Of a stretch of DNA of 64,000 bases, positions 11,365-21,878 are shown in pieces; position 1 is the stretch's first letter; the number at the start of each line of letters is the position of its first letter. The position numbers and the translations under genes are program-made. The stretch comes from Crotalaria pallida (Eukaryota; Streptophyta; Magnoliopsida; Fabales; Fabaceae): the NCBI GenBank assembly GCA_037953625.1, contig CM075651.1, positions 129,298,501 through 129,362,500 of the forward strand, written 5' to 3'. Under the pieces are notes generated by a model that saw nothing but the letters and a program-made list of their open reading frames with translations, had not been told where the DNA came from and searched no databases.

Positions 11365-12676
11365 CTGTGGAAATAGTAAGGAGTGAGTATTACACATAAA
11401 ATGGGGAAGCAGTTTCCAGTTATGACATAATGCTATACTAAGCCAAACTCATCTAGCATTTAGATCACATCATAACAAGTCCTACACATCGCCAATCATT
11501 CACAAATTATTCATTGGTTTCACAATTCAACTATTCTCGCTTTGTTCTTAAACATTACTTTTATCAAGTCTTTTATTCTATACACTTCCATTATATTCAC
11601 ATTTCTTTTTATTCTGTCCCTGGTCACGACCTACTGCGTCCGCACTAACGTGCTGGTCACGACTTACTGCGTCCGGGTATATTTCCTTTCATTCTGTCCC
11701 TGGTCACGACCTACTGCGTTCGCACCCATGCGCGATCACGTCTTACTCCGTCCGGGTATATTTCATTTCATATTTTCCCTGGTCACGACCTACTGCGTCC
11801 GCACCCATGCGCGACCACGTCTTACTGCGTCCGGGTATAATTTCACTCTCCCCTGGTCACGACCTACTGTGTTCGCACCCATGCGCGGTCACGTCTTACT
11901 GCGCCCGGGTATATTATCATTGTCCCCTCGTCACGACCTACTGCGTTCGCACCCATGCGCGATCACGTCTTACTGCGTCCGGGTACATTAATTTTCATTC
12001 CTTATAATAACATTCCCTCTTAATCATATTAGCCAATACATTTTCCAGAAAAACCACTTAACTTTTAAACAAGTACATTACTCAAAATTAATCACAACAT
12101 TGCATATTTATCTTATCGAATCATCGCAACTATATCTTATAAATTAATTAGCACAAATTAAACAATTTATTAATATCATCACCATTATATATTATAACTT
12201 AATTAGCACACATCAACATTTCATTAATACCATTACCATTATCCTTAATTCATAAGTTCTATTTATTAACTATCCTAGGGTGCAACATTCTAACTAACAA
12301 TGAACTCTTAGTACCCATTATATACATATTGTAAACCAAACCCCAGAGTACGTTAATATTCACTAATACCCACTCCTTACCTCAAAATAGCAAGAAGTAA
12401 GGAAAACCTTCGTGTGCCCTAGCTCAAAACCTTGGGACTTTAAATTTCCTAAGCCTTGCTTGCCACCTCAACAAGGATATAATCAAGTGATGATAAACAA
12501 CTCTATTTGGGGGATTACAAGATGGTTGATTTTTGCCCTTCTCTTGGTCTTGATTTGAAGGCATGAAATTGAGACTATACATAATCAAGGATTCATGAAA
12601 ACCCTAAGTAAATGCAACTTTCATGAGTGAAAGAGAAAAGGATTGGAATCATGGCTTAACATAAGATTTCACTTAC
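11365..12676 (-). other. Predicted intron inside element A LTR (also 4081-5392)
   Basis: Both LTR copies keep a strong 5' splice site (AATTGG|GTAAGTG) and, 1312 bp downstream on the sense strand, a 3' site with a pyrimidine-rich tract (TACTATTTCCACAG|GTACTG). The exon beyond stays open for the peptide EEEFALDQTEQEYSPSQGE before a stop (the other LTR has A in place of T). The layout matches that seen in LTR families B, C/E and D. Splicing is inferred from sequence only. Confidence 0.4.
11620..11990 (+). repeat. Tandem repeats of about 60 bp in element A LTR (also 4338-4710)
   Basis: About six units share the blocks 'CTGGTCACGACCTACTGCG', 'CGCACCCATGCGCG' and 'CACGTCTTACTGCGTCCGG'. The units differ slightly. 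The array is present in both LTRs and lies wholly inside the predicted LTR intron. The apparent open frames across it on the plus strand are a by-product of the repeat period. Confidence 0.85.
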
Positions 12677-13009
12677 CCAATTGATGATGAGCTTGAAAAA
12701 CCAAGAGGGAGAAGGGGGAGGCAATTCGTGGGAGGTAGAGGGAGAAGAGGGAATGAGCTTCAACCCAATTCCATGATGCTAGCTTGATGGGGTTTGGTGA
12801 TTTTGGGTTTAATTTGCCCAAAGATCAAGTGTGTGTGAGAAGAGGATGATGAGAGTGCTCTTGAGCTTGAGAGAAATGGTGGAGGTGATGGGGTTATGTT
12901 GGTGTTGGAGTATGAGGGAGTGTGATTCCTTTGATGTCTTATTTTCTTGCCATGAAGCCAGCAAAATCGTGTGGCTGGAATAGAAACTTTGGCCCCAAGT
13001 CTTGAAATT

Positions 13010-13290
13010 GACACACCAGATCTGATCTGGTGGCGCCGCGCGCCTAGGCGGACGGAGAGCGCGCCTGGGCGGGAAATCAGCACCACAACGTAAGCTGGTG
13101 CATGGCGCAGCACCAGATGCTGGCTGGGAGGAAAAAATGGCGCGCCAGAAACGGGGCTGGTGCATGGCTGATGCACCTTGGGCGCGCCTGGGCGCATGAA
13201 GGGCGCGCCTGAGCGATTAACCTACTGGTTTGGTGCACCAATTGCACCCGGGTGCACCTGGGCGTGCACCGGTGCGCCTGGGCGTGCACC
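13010..13290 (-). promoter_or_regulatory. CpG-rich U3 block of element A (also 5730-6010)
   Basis: In an otherwise AT-rich element, this stretch is dense in GCGCGCC, GCGCCTGGGCG and GGTGCAC motifs. It lies upstream of the presumed transcription start on the sense strand. A similar block followed by the same flanking module (NCATAACTT...ACAAGCTT) occurs in element D LTRs at 44800-45080, so it is a shared U3 module. Its function is unknown; a promoter or methylation-sensitive control region is a guess. Confidence 0.5.
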
Positions 13291-13654
13291 AGAAACTTGA
13301 AACTTCGATTCGCCGTAATATTTTCGTTAACCGTCGGATCGGGTCCAAATTTTTAGACAAGCTTCTTAACCCCTTAAACTTCATATCCAACGGTGGAATT
13401 TAATTTCTTAGCATCCTATAATAAATTTCTAATTTTCTCTTTTCGGTTGATTTCTAACATCTAAAGCGCCGATTTAACCCCCGATTTCGCTTAGATAGTT
13501 TTGCTCGATGCTACGAATGCCTTCTATACAACCCATAGTACTTATAATTACTACCCACCTATCTCCCAAAATTCATTAAGCCATTAATCCAATTATTTTT
13601 TTTGGGTTTTAGCATTAATTTCTTCTAAAATAAAGCTTAGGATGTTACATGTAT

Positions 13655-14008
13655 TACCCTCAGGATTTTGCCGAGAGGAGGGAGGGGATCCAGTGGTATG
13701 TGATGGCCGAGGTTATGGCTGGCAAGGAAAGGGCAGATTTTGAGAAGATGAAGATGGAGGAAGAGATGAAGGGTTTTTGGGGAAGTGGGATGAGGTTGGA
13801 GGGGGGGAGATGCTCCCCACTCGGTGCAACTGCTAGGGGGTTTAAGGGGGGATTTATGTACGTTACCCGCAAGTTTAACTTCGAGCTCCCCTCTTCTTCC
13901 TCAGGTAAAATGGCTCCTCGCAAAGTGGTGTTGAATCCCGAGGTGTACCCAGCGCCAACTGATGCCGCCCAGTATACTTGGACTGATCGTGAGGTAGTTG
14001 GAACTCGG
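13655..14008 (+). pseudogene. PF04195-like transposon gene, second segment
   Basis: The frame broken by element A at 3579 resumes here exactly in phase once one copy of the TGTAT duplication is ignored. It reads YYPQDFAERREGIQWYVMAEV, then a charged stretch rich in Lys, Glu and Met, then a low-complexity part and YPAPTDAAQYTWTDREVVGT. It ends at the insertion point of solo LTR H and again continues in phase after it. It has no catalytic motif I recognise. The in-phase continuation across two insertions is good evidence that this was real coding sequence. Confidence 0.6.
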
Positions 14009-15794
14009 TGTTAGAAGTCAAGCTAGTGTTGGAAGACTTGCTTCAAACTCTCTTATGGATTTCAAGCAGATATCAAGCCAAGGTTTTGATGATAACAACC
14101 AACTCAAGATTCAAGCTCTCAAGTATCTTCAAGTTTCAAGATTGAAGACTCAAGCAAGATATAGTCTAGAAGCCTTTTACCATAGGACATGTGTAAGGTA
14201 ATGAAGTTCTTGTTATTAAAGAGTTTAAAAGGCCAATGAGTTTTTCATTTAAAAAGGAGATGAAAAAAATGTGTTTTCATGAAAAGTTGTTTTTATATCT
14301 TAGTTTGTGTGAAAATACCTGATGTTACAACACTCTGAATATTTTTATGTATGCAAGAAGGAGTAATCGATTACTTGCTTGAGTTAATCGATTAACTTTG
14401 TTGCATCATAGAAAAATCAGAGGTTGTAATCGATTAAGTAAACTTTGCTAATCCATTACTTTCTTATGAGAGTAATCGATTACCTGGTTCAAGTAATCGA
14501 TTACCTGGTTCAAGTAATCGATTACCTGGTTCAAGTAATCGATTAGAATTGTTGCATCATATATTTTCCAGAGGCACAGTAATCGATTACATGTTGTGTA
14601 GTAATCAATTACATATGTTGCATCACATAATGAACAGAGACTCAGTAATCGATTATTTGATGAGTGATAATCAATTAAATGAGTTGCATCATATATTGAA
14701 CAGGGGTGATGTAATCGATTAACCATTATTGGACTAATCGATTACTTGTTTTTCAAATGTATTTAAGAATTTCTATTTTTGAAGGAATAATCGATTACCT
14801 TCAGAAAGTAATCGATTACTTCAATTTTTATTGAAAAACGTGTCAGAATCATTTTGATTATTTCCTGATTTGTTTTTATATATAAGATTCTGATTTATTT
14901 TATAAAATCCGAAAATGATTTTAAATTTGAATTATTCCTTTTTCGTTTTAAGAATCAAATCTTTATTTTATTTCGTAAATCGTTTTGATTTAGTTTTGAT
15001 TTTAAAACTTATTTCAAAATCTTATTTTATTTTGTTTTGATTTTGTTTTACTAATTTTGAATCTTTTTGAAATATAAAAGTATTTTTCAAAAATTTACTC
15101 CAACAAGATTACAGACACAATCACTTTGATATTCATTCATTCTTTTCTGCATTTTCACGTTCTTCTTCTTCTCCAACTTTTCTCTTATCATAACGAAAAA
15201 ACTTTTTGAAGAACTCTAAGAAACCTTGTTGTCCATTTAACTTATCAAGAAAAACTTCATTATCATAGAAGAGCATATTGTTGTATCCGTGTTTTGAGAA
15301 CACACAAAGATATTGTAATCACTATCACATTATTGTATTGGAAACCTTATTGGTTAGGGAGAGAATCCCTTAGTGGACGTATGATACGTCGTAGGGAGAG
15401 GAACCCTGCTGTGTGATATTGAGGCCCCTAGCGAACGGTGGTTCCTAGTAGTGTGCGGGGTGCTCTTGGGTGTAATAGGGTGCGGCTCTATTGCTGATTA
15501 TAGAACTCTCAAGCGGGTCGCTTGGGGACTGGACTAGGCCTTTCGACGGGAAGGCTGAACTAGTATAAAATTCCTGGTGCAAGCTATTCTATCCCTATCT
15601 CTTTATTTTCCGCATATTTTATTTTACGTTTCCGCGCTACTCAATTTTTTATATATCAATCATTTTCGCTCTCCTTCTCAATCGTCCAATCTCTCCAACA
15701 CGAAACATTTTCTTTTTAATTGTAAGGGATTTCACAATAAATTAATAAAACTCGATTCACCACCCCTCTCGAGATTTTGAGGCCGAACCCAACA
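14009..15794 (+). mobile_element. Solo LTR H, copia-like
   Basis: The 1786-bp unit starts TGTTAGAAGTC and ends GAACCCAACA. It is flanked by CTCGG (14004-14008) and CTCAG (15795-15799), a 5-bp target duplication with one change. It has no primer site, polypurine tract or internal genes, so it looks like a solo LTR left by LTR-LTR recombination. The first half holds a cluster of TAATCGATTA palindromes (14360-14820). The second half has the G-rich 'gggagag...' leader style of copia LTRs. The TGTTAG start matches that of copia element F at the right end of the window. The strand is inferred from that resemblance. Confidence 0.75.
14360..14820. repeat. TAATCGATTA palindrome cluster in solo LTR H
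   Basis: More than ten copies of GTAATCGATTAC or close variants are spread over 460 bp, several in a short tandem run (14472-14540, spacing 20 bp). Each is self-complementary around a central TCGA. Confidence 0.85.
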
Positions 15795-15799
15795 CTCAG

Positions 15800-16528
15800 T
15801 CCATAATGACAACAGACGCGAGCATGAACCCGGTTCGTCAACTTTTATTGCCATGCCCCGAGGACGAGCCTGGTACCTCTTACAAGGTTACGCCTTGTGC
15901 CGAAAATGACCGAGTCTGTTCTCTGCTTCCAAATGGGAAGTCGTTTTTTATGTACGAAGAAGTTGTGACTTCCGTGGGTGTCTGACTTCCCTTCTCTGAA
16001 GTCGAGATGCGGTTGCTCAATATCTTAGGTCTCGCCCCTTAACAGCTTCATCTGAATACGTGGGCCTTTCTTCGGACCTTTCAAAAATATTCCCGAGCCA
16101 AAAATCTTCTATGCTCGGTTAGGAATTTCTTGTGGCTTTTCAAGCCCCGTATAACAGTCAAAGGAGCTGGTCAATCAGGTCGGCTATGGGTATCCGTGAA
16201 GAGTCGGTCGCGGTACAGTTTGTTGGGGAAGTACTCGGACTCGTGGAAGCACTTCAAGCCGAAATTCTTCAATTACAATTACGTAGAAGAGGGTCAGGCT
16301 TGGTTCCGGACAAGGACGGGCCCATGTTTCCACTGAGTTGGACCGAGGGGTTTTATACTCGGCAAACCTCTACCCCTCTGTGCTTTATCCCTGACCAGGC
16401 CACCTTTATTGATGAGGAAAAGGCGACAACGGAGCACTTCTACTTTGAATTGCGCCGACGTAACTTGGTCCAATTCGACATTCGTCGAATAGTTAACTGT
16501 GCCGATGAGCTAGAGGCGGGTGAAATTG
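15800..16528 (+). pseudogene. PF04195-like transposon gene, conserved domain
   Basis: The frame resumes after solo LTR H. The segment ENDRVCSLLPNGKSFFMYEEVVTSVGV ... LPFSEVEMRLLNILGLAP ... QLHLNTWAFLRTFQ ... GRLWVSVKS is the typical layout of the plant 'putative gypsy type transposon' domain (Pfam PF04195, assigned from memory of the family style). Two in-frame stops fall after SVGV and after LGLAP, and a single-base shift occurs near 16320. The other frame continues with WTEGFYTRQ and FELRRRNLVQFDIRRIV up to a splice donor at 16529. Biochemical function of the family is unknown. Confidence 0.65.
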
Positions 16529-16622
16529 GTATATCAATATTAGTACTTTTCTCTTTCACACTTTAACTTGTTCATATATTTTTTTTGTACTTAGATGACT
16601 AACTTCTTGTTTCTGTTTGCAG
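16529..16622 (+). other. Intron of the PF04195-like gene
   Basis: GAAATTG|GTATAT at the 5' end and a T-rich tract ending TTTGCAG|ATACATAC at the 3' end bound 94 bp that interrupt the frame. Removing it joins a phase-1 codon and gives EIDTYWAEIE across the junction. Confidence 0.65.
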
Positions 16623-17160
16623 ATACATACTGGGCCGAGATTGAAACTATCCAGGACAAGGCTGAAGTTGAGAGCCGAAAAATTCATCTAAGGCTCACCT
16701 CTATTCCTAGTGATACTTCCCGGTCCGAAGACATAGAGTATACGCAAGAAGACATGGTTGGCTCCCGATTCGCAGCAATGATGGCGGCAGCTCGCCAAAA
16801 AAGAAAAAGAGGGGAAACGACTGCTCCCTCGGAGGCTATCGTACCGACCGTGCCGACTCCTACTCCTGACACCGATGCTGCTTAGGCTCTAACAGCCTCG
16901 ACTGAAGTCAAAATAATGGTCGAGGTTGATGTCGTAAATCCTCCTTTGCAGGAGGTTATTGAAGAGCCGACGGTGGGGGCCAATGCTGCCTTTGATGTTG
17001 TTATGGCGCCGAGTTTAGCCTCGACAAGTTTGGAATAGTTGTCTGCAGCCGAATGGAAGAGGACCAGGAAAAAGTTGGCCGGGCACTTGTGTCGTTCGGC
17101 TGAAATCATGAACCTACTCTTGGTCAACGTGGCCGAAGCGGAAGCTGCCTTTTCTCATGT
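16623..17160 (+). pseudogene. PF04195-like transposon gene, 3' segment
   Basis: The frame continues TYWAEIETIQDKAEVESRK, then a basic patch AARQKRKRGETT, a Thr/Pro-rich linker and a TAG at 16883-16885. The same frame goes on (with one more stop before LSAAEWKRTRKKL) as AEWKRTRKKLAGHLCRSAEIM and AEAEAAFSHVM, until it runs into the right inverted arm at about 17160. There it would become antisense to the gene's own first exon. No natural stop or polyadenylation region is recognisable, which suggests the original 3' end was lost when the arm was joined. Confidence 0.55.
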
Positions 17161-18600
17161 AATGGATTCCAACAAAGGAAGAGGACGAGGAAGACGACGA
17201 GGAGGAGGAATCGCCATCCTCACTACTGCTGCTGCTAAGACAAACAACCCCATCCCACTTCCTTAACCAATTTGCACTCATACTTGACCTAAACTCCCAG
17301 AAAAAGCTTCGACCCATAAAATTAAATGATTCACAGAAAGGATTTCAACCCAAAAAGGAAAGAGGCCCTAACCAAGACCACAGAGGGATCAAGAACAGAA
17401 GAAAAACCCTCACCCAAAAAGAGCGTTAACCCATAAAAAGAAAACCAAAAGACGCCCCAAAACCAAAATCCTAAAAAACAAAAGAGAAACAAGAAAGAGA
17501 CAGTAAAACAGAAAAGAAGAAGGGCCAAGAATGCAGTACCTGCTACGAAATTGGACACGGATGAACTGGTTTTATGAGTGAGGCATGAAGAAGCTGCAGC
17601 AAAACGCGTGACAGTGGAAAAGAAAGTCTCTGAAAAATGAATGAGAGGATGAAGGTAGCGTGAGAAAGTGAAGAGAGAGCCCGCAGAGAGAAACTGAAAC
17701 GGTTATAAGATTTGAAGGTGGAGAAAAAGAGAAAAAAGGTGGAACGAAAGAGTTTTAATAAGGAAACTTTCCCTCTATTTTCAAACAAATGGGCCATGCC
17801 CAAAAACCCAACCCAACAGAAACCCCAACCAAAGGCAGAGACGTGTCAAAAACCTAACAGGCTGGCACACCTTGAGCGGTACGTCAATGATGACAAAACA
17901 TTGGGATAGGGACGAAAGAATACGTGTCATTAATGGGAAAAGCAAACATCACTTTGGGCAAGAAAAAGGACAGGCGCCCAATCTGTCTAGTCAACTTAAA
18001 GGACAACACGGTCAAGGACCTGTACGACTAAAAATCCTTGGATACAGGGGGCTAGCATCTCATCTCGGCTCAAGACTCGAACAGTCTTGCCGAGCCGGGG
18101 GGCTTATGTGGTGGACCTTGCCTCGGGACGAGATCCTTAATCACGTGATCAGTACATGCACCCTAGGCCAAGCACGTCACACTAATATGCCCCCAGATAC
18201 CTGGCCGAGACCAACCCTTGGGGACCGACCAAATTACCAGGAACGGGTCGAGGACGTCTTACACCTCGTCTACAGATGACCCAACTGACTTTCCAGCACT
18301 AGATCAGGATAAGGAGACTCAGCGTTCTTATCCCAATACAACTCACATCCAGGCTAGCCCTAATGGGCCTCCCTTGACCCACAGGACTCACAGCCTCCCT
18401 TATAATTAGTACCATGCTACAAGGGGCTCAGGTACGTCTTCTAACCCTAATTGAAACCTCACACACTCTATGATTAGGGCAACCCCTGGTATACCTACTG
18501 GATATTAGGAGAACTGTAAGATCCTACAGTAACCCTAGATCGTGGCCTCCATTAGACCATTCCCTGGTTTCAGTGGTCCTCCACCGTCTAGGACATTACA
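17160..18600 (-). repeat. Right inverted arm with duplicate promoter and exon 1
   Basis: Reverse complement of 2115-3512. On the minus strand, an ATG at 17281 opens MSANWLRKWDGVVCLSSSSS followed by a serine run, matching exon 1 of the left arm but without its early stop. The matching promoter region lies at 17300-17800. The arm ends at 18600 with GGACATTACA. Confidence 0.7.
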
Positions 18601-19316
18601 CTTCAATCACATTCCTTCCTCCAATTTCACTCCTTCTTCGGCTACAGTGGTCTGTTTCCTAATTCTATCACTTAATTAATCCCCCGTTGCGCTACCTACT
18701 TTTCTTTTCTTGTTTTGTTTCCAGATATCTTTCTTTCTTTTTTATTTTTATTTTATTTTATTTCGGAGTTCAATTTGTTTATCACTTTTGCTCCATACTT
18801 GAATACCTTCGACAACACCAGATATCGTGTTAATAAGAATTTTTTTAATCAAAGTCAATACTGATAAGAGATGGCAAAAAATGGCTGAGGATAAAGGATT
18901 TAATATTAATCAATATCTTTCAATTTTCGTCATAGTATACCATATTTTCGATTTTAATTATAATTGAATGATATTTCAATTTCAATTTGAAACAAAATTA
19001 TCTCATGGGTTATAGTTAATTTTTCACCAATCTAAATTTTCAAGTATATTAATCAATCACTTTACAAAACATCAACAATTCAAGAATAGTATAATCTTGT
19101 TATAATATAAATATTCATCGATTTGATGTGATTTTTATTTTTAATGCAAATTTAAAATGAAATCCCATAGAATAAGGAAATCATAAACCATTATTAAAAT
19201 CTTGTTGTGACCATCAAGATTGTGCCCATGCTTTGAACTTATTTTTTTTAATTGTTGAAATGTAACATTTTTATTTAAGAAATATTATTAAATTGTATAA
19301 TTTTGTATAAATAATA
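18601..19316. other. Unassigned AT-rich sequence
   Basis: A pyrimidine-rich start (18601-18760) is followed by strongly AT-rich sequence. I see no coding frame, RNA gene or repeat shared with the window. Confidence 0.6.
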
Positions 19317-19499
19317 CAACTTGTGAATTTTTTTTTTGGTAGAAGAAAAAATTCTATTACCACAAGCATAAAAAAACATCAACCACACTCTAAGGTAATT
19401 CCTGCCATCTTCTAGGAAGGGTTCAGAAAAAAACCAAAGAGGCAAAAAAGTTCACAGATTAAAGGCCACCTTCTATGAAGGGTTCCCCTAATCCACAAA

Positions 19500-21878
19500 C
19501 TAATGTAGTTCATTACAAATTTTTTGGACCAATGCTCGGTCTGGCCATAAATTAAAATTCCTAATACAAAAAACTATTCTAACTGCAAATTCTTTTTTAA
19601 TTTGTAAAAATAACTGTTGGGGAGAATTGGATCCATTTGAGAAAGCTCTAAGGTTTCTCTCCTTCCAAATGAAGTAAATCACAGCCACACACATGGCCCA
19701 GACCAGGTTCTTCATCTTCTTCCCACGAATCGCGTGCAAAATCCAGTGCTTCCATCTGCTGAAGGTCAGAGGGAAATTCCAGATTCCTAGCCATTGCATG
19801 CACAGCTTGAGCAAGGTCGCACTCCAGGCATAAGCAAAGAACAAGTGAGCAATCGATTCACCATTCGCAAGGCACAAACTGCAGCAATTCGGTATGTAGA
19901 TCCACACCATTCTATCTCTTGTTAATAATCTACCATGCATCACTAGCCAACTGATGAATGAATGCTTAGGAACATTAACTCTATTCCATACGATTTTAGC
20001 CATAGGACAAGGGGGAAGATTTCCTTTAAGAAACCGATACCCCTCTTGAATAGTATAAACTCCATCTGAATTCCCAATCCAGCAATTGTTCTGATACCCC
20101 ATCTTTAATTTGTCTCTGACCTTTAAAAGTTGCTTCCAGTGCCAACTTTGCCCTTGAGTCCAATTACAGTCCCAGAAAGAACGATCTTTGATGTAGTAAG
20201 AGTGAATCCAGCGAACCCAAATACAATCCTTCTTCATAGCAATACACCAAATCTGTTTACCCAGGGCTGCATAGTTCCACAAACTGCAATCATGAATTCC
20301 TAGACCACCATACCTCTTCTCCTTACAAACTGTTGACCAAGATACCTTAGCTTGATAGTGAGAACCATCATTCTTGTTCCATAGGAACCCTCTGCAGAGC
20401 CTTTCAATCTCCTTAATCACTGCCATAGGAATAATAAAAGTAGAAGCCCAATAAATGTGAAAGCTCATAAGAACAGAGTTGATTAGACAGGCTCTGGCTT
20501 GATAGGATAAGTTCCTAGATTTCCAATAATTTATACTCCTCATAACCTTATCCACCAAAACTTGACAAGTGTAGGCATTCCATTTTCTAGAAGAAAGAGG
20601 GATCCCCAAATATTTGCAAGGAAAACACCCTCTCTGGAATCCAGTAATATCAATTAATTGCTCCTGAGTCTCTTGTGATATCCCTGCCATGAAAATGCTA
20701 GATTTTTCTGGGCTAATCTCCAAACCTGACCATACAACAAATTTGTGAAGGGAAGCCTTCACTATCTCCACACTCGTTTTATGAGCCTTGCAAAAGATCA
20801 TGAGATCATCAGCAAAGGCAAGGCTAACCAGTCTGATATCCTTACAAGCTGGGTGAAACCGAAAACTCCTTGCAGAAGAGTCTAGGGATAAGCATCTAGT
20901 ACATATTTCCATAGCAAGCACAAACAACAGAGGGGACATAGGATCCCCTTGGCGAATACCCCTAGTGCTCCAAAATTTATCACCCTGCTGCCCATTAATA
21001 ACAAGAGAGAAAGAGACAGATTTGATACAGACCATTACCCAATTTGTAAACTTAGATGGGAATTTTAAGGCCAGGAGCATAGCCTCAATAAAATCCCATT
21101 CAAGTGTATCATAGGCTTTTTTTATATCCAATTTCATCATACACCTTGGGGAAACCCTCCTTCTACCATACATCCTAACCAATTCCTGAGACAAGAGTAT
21201 ATTATCCAATATACTTCTGTCCTTAATAAAGGCATTTTGGTTATCATGAACAATGTTAGGAAGCACAGAAGCAAGTCTAGAGCTCAAAATCTTAGAGATA
21301 CATTTGTAAATAGTAGAGCAACAAGCAATAGGTCTAAATTGAGTTACCTTAGTAGGAGCATCAACTTTAGGGATCAAAACCAGATTAGTATGATTCACTT
21401 CTCTGAGTAGAAAGCCAGACATGAAAAATTCTCTTATAGCTTCACACATATCTAGCCCAATAGAATCCCAAGCAGCCTGAAAAAACCCTGAGCCAAATCC
21501 ATCAGGACCTGGGGCTTTATTTTGATTGATTGAAAAAAGGGCTACCTTTATCTCCTCATCAGTAACAGGCTGAATAAGGGATAATTGTTGGCCCAAATCA
21601 AGACAATTCCCTTGCTCAATAACATCCTGGTCAAACATCACTCCTCTGCTTCTACTAAGAAAAAGGTTCTGATAGAAGTTCTGAAAAAGGCCCTGAATGT
21701 CTTCTTGGTCAGTAACTGGCTCCTCACTATCATTCATGATTCTGAGAATCCTGTTTTGATAATTCCTTTTCCTTATAGCATCATGAAACAGTTTTGTATC
21801 GCTATCCCCCTCCCTCAGCCAATCAACTTTAGCCTTTTGTTTTAAAAACAACAAAGCCTCAGTCTGAATCTTGTTATA
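19500..21878 (-). pseudogene. LINE ORF2, reverse transcriptase and C-terminal zinc domain
   Basis: This is an open frame of nearly 800 codons after the TAG at 21879-21881. It contains the non-LTR reverse transcriptase blocks: NQNKAPGPDGFGSGFF, VTQFRPIACCSTIYK, NAFIKDRSILDNILL, GIRQGDPMSPLLFVLA and the catalytic LAFADDLMIF. These are followed by the thumb region (CKYLGIPLSSRKW) and the plant zinc-binding reverse transcriptase domain (WNRVNVPKHSFISWLVMHGRL ... CSLCLANGESIAHLFF). It ends LVQKICNELH. In active relatives the enzyme primes cDNA synthesis at nicked chromosomal DNA. This half is intact; the endonuclease half in front of it is not. Confidence 0.93.

Larger units (their letters stand above)
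3580..13649 (-). mobile_element. Element A: Ty3/gypsy Tekay/Del chromovirus
   Basis: A complete LTR retrotransposon on the minus strand: LTRs at 10864-13649 (element 5') and 3580-6364 (element 3'), each about 2.79 kb and nearly identical. It has a tRNA-iMet primer site at 10848-10859, a polypurine tract at 6365-6379, and gag and pol between them. The target duplication TGTAT is visible at 3575-3579 and 13650-13654. The long LTRs, the order RT-RNase H-integrase and the chromodomain-like tail place it in the Tekay/Del branch. Near-identical LTRs imply recent insertion, yet gag-pol carries two frameshifts and two stop codons. It is inserted inside the coding frame of the PF04195-like gene. Confidence 0.93.
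10864..13649 (-). repeat. Element A LTR (element 5' end)
   Basis: Near-identical copy of 3580-6364, next to the primer binding site. On the sense strand the order is U3 with the CpG-rich block (13010-13290), a donor-like AATTGG|GTAAGT at 12677/12676, the 60-bp tandem repeats (11620-11990), an acceptor-like TTTCCACAG ending at 11365, a short open stretch with acidic residues, and then the LTR end at 10864. Confidence 0.93.
2115..18600 (+). mobile_element. Old element with about 1.4-kb inverted arms carrying a PF04195-like gene
   Basis: The outer ends are TGTGATGTCCTAGA at 2115 and, on the opposite strand, TGTAATGTCCTAGA ending at 18600. From there the two arms (2115-3512 and 17160-18600) match as an inverted repeat at roughly 75-80% by eye. 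The interior carries a degenerate gene and two later insertions (A, 3580-13649; H, 14009-15794). No convincing target duplication is visible at the outer ends. It may be a foldback or Mutator-like element with long terminal inverted repeats, or a rearranged retroelement whose two LTR-like ends (TG...CA) now face each other. The arms are clear; the class is not. Confidence 0.6.

Noticed and set aside
14009..15794. H as a complete non-autonomous element (TRIM/LARD)
   Set aside because: No internal repeat pair, primer site or polypurine tract; a 1.8-kb TG...CA unit with target duplication is best read as a solo LTR.
15800..17160. PF04195-like gene as an active DNA transposase
   Set aside because: No DDE-type catalytic residues or DNA-binding domain could be recognised, and several stops are present; the family's name does not prove function.
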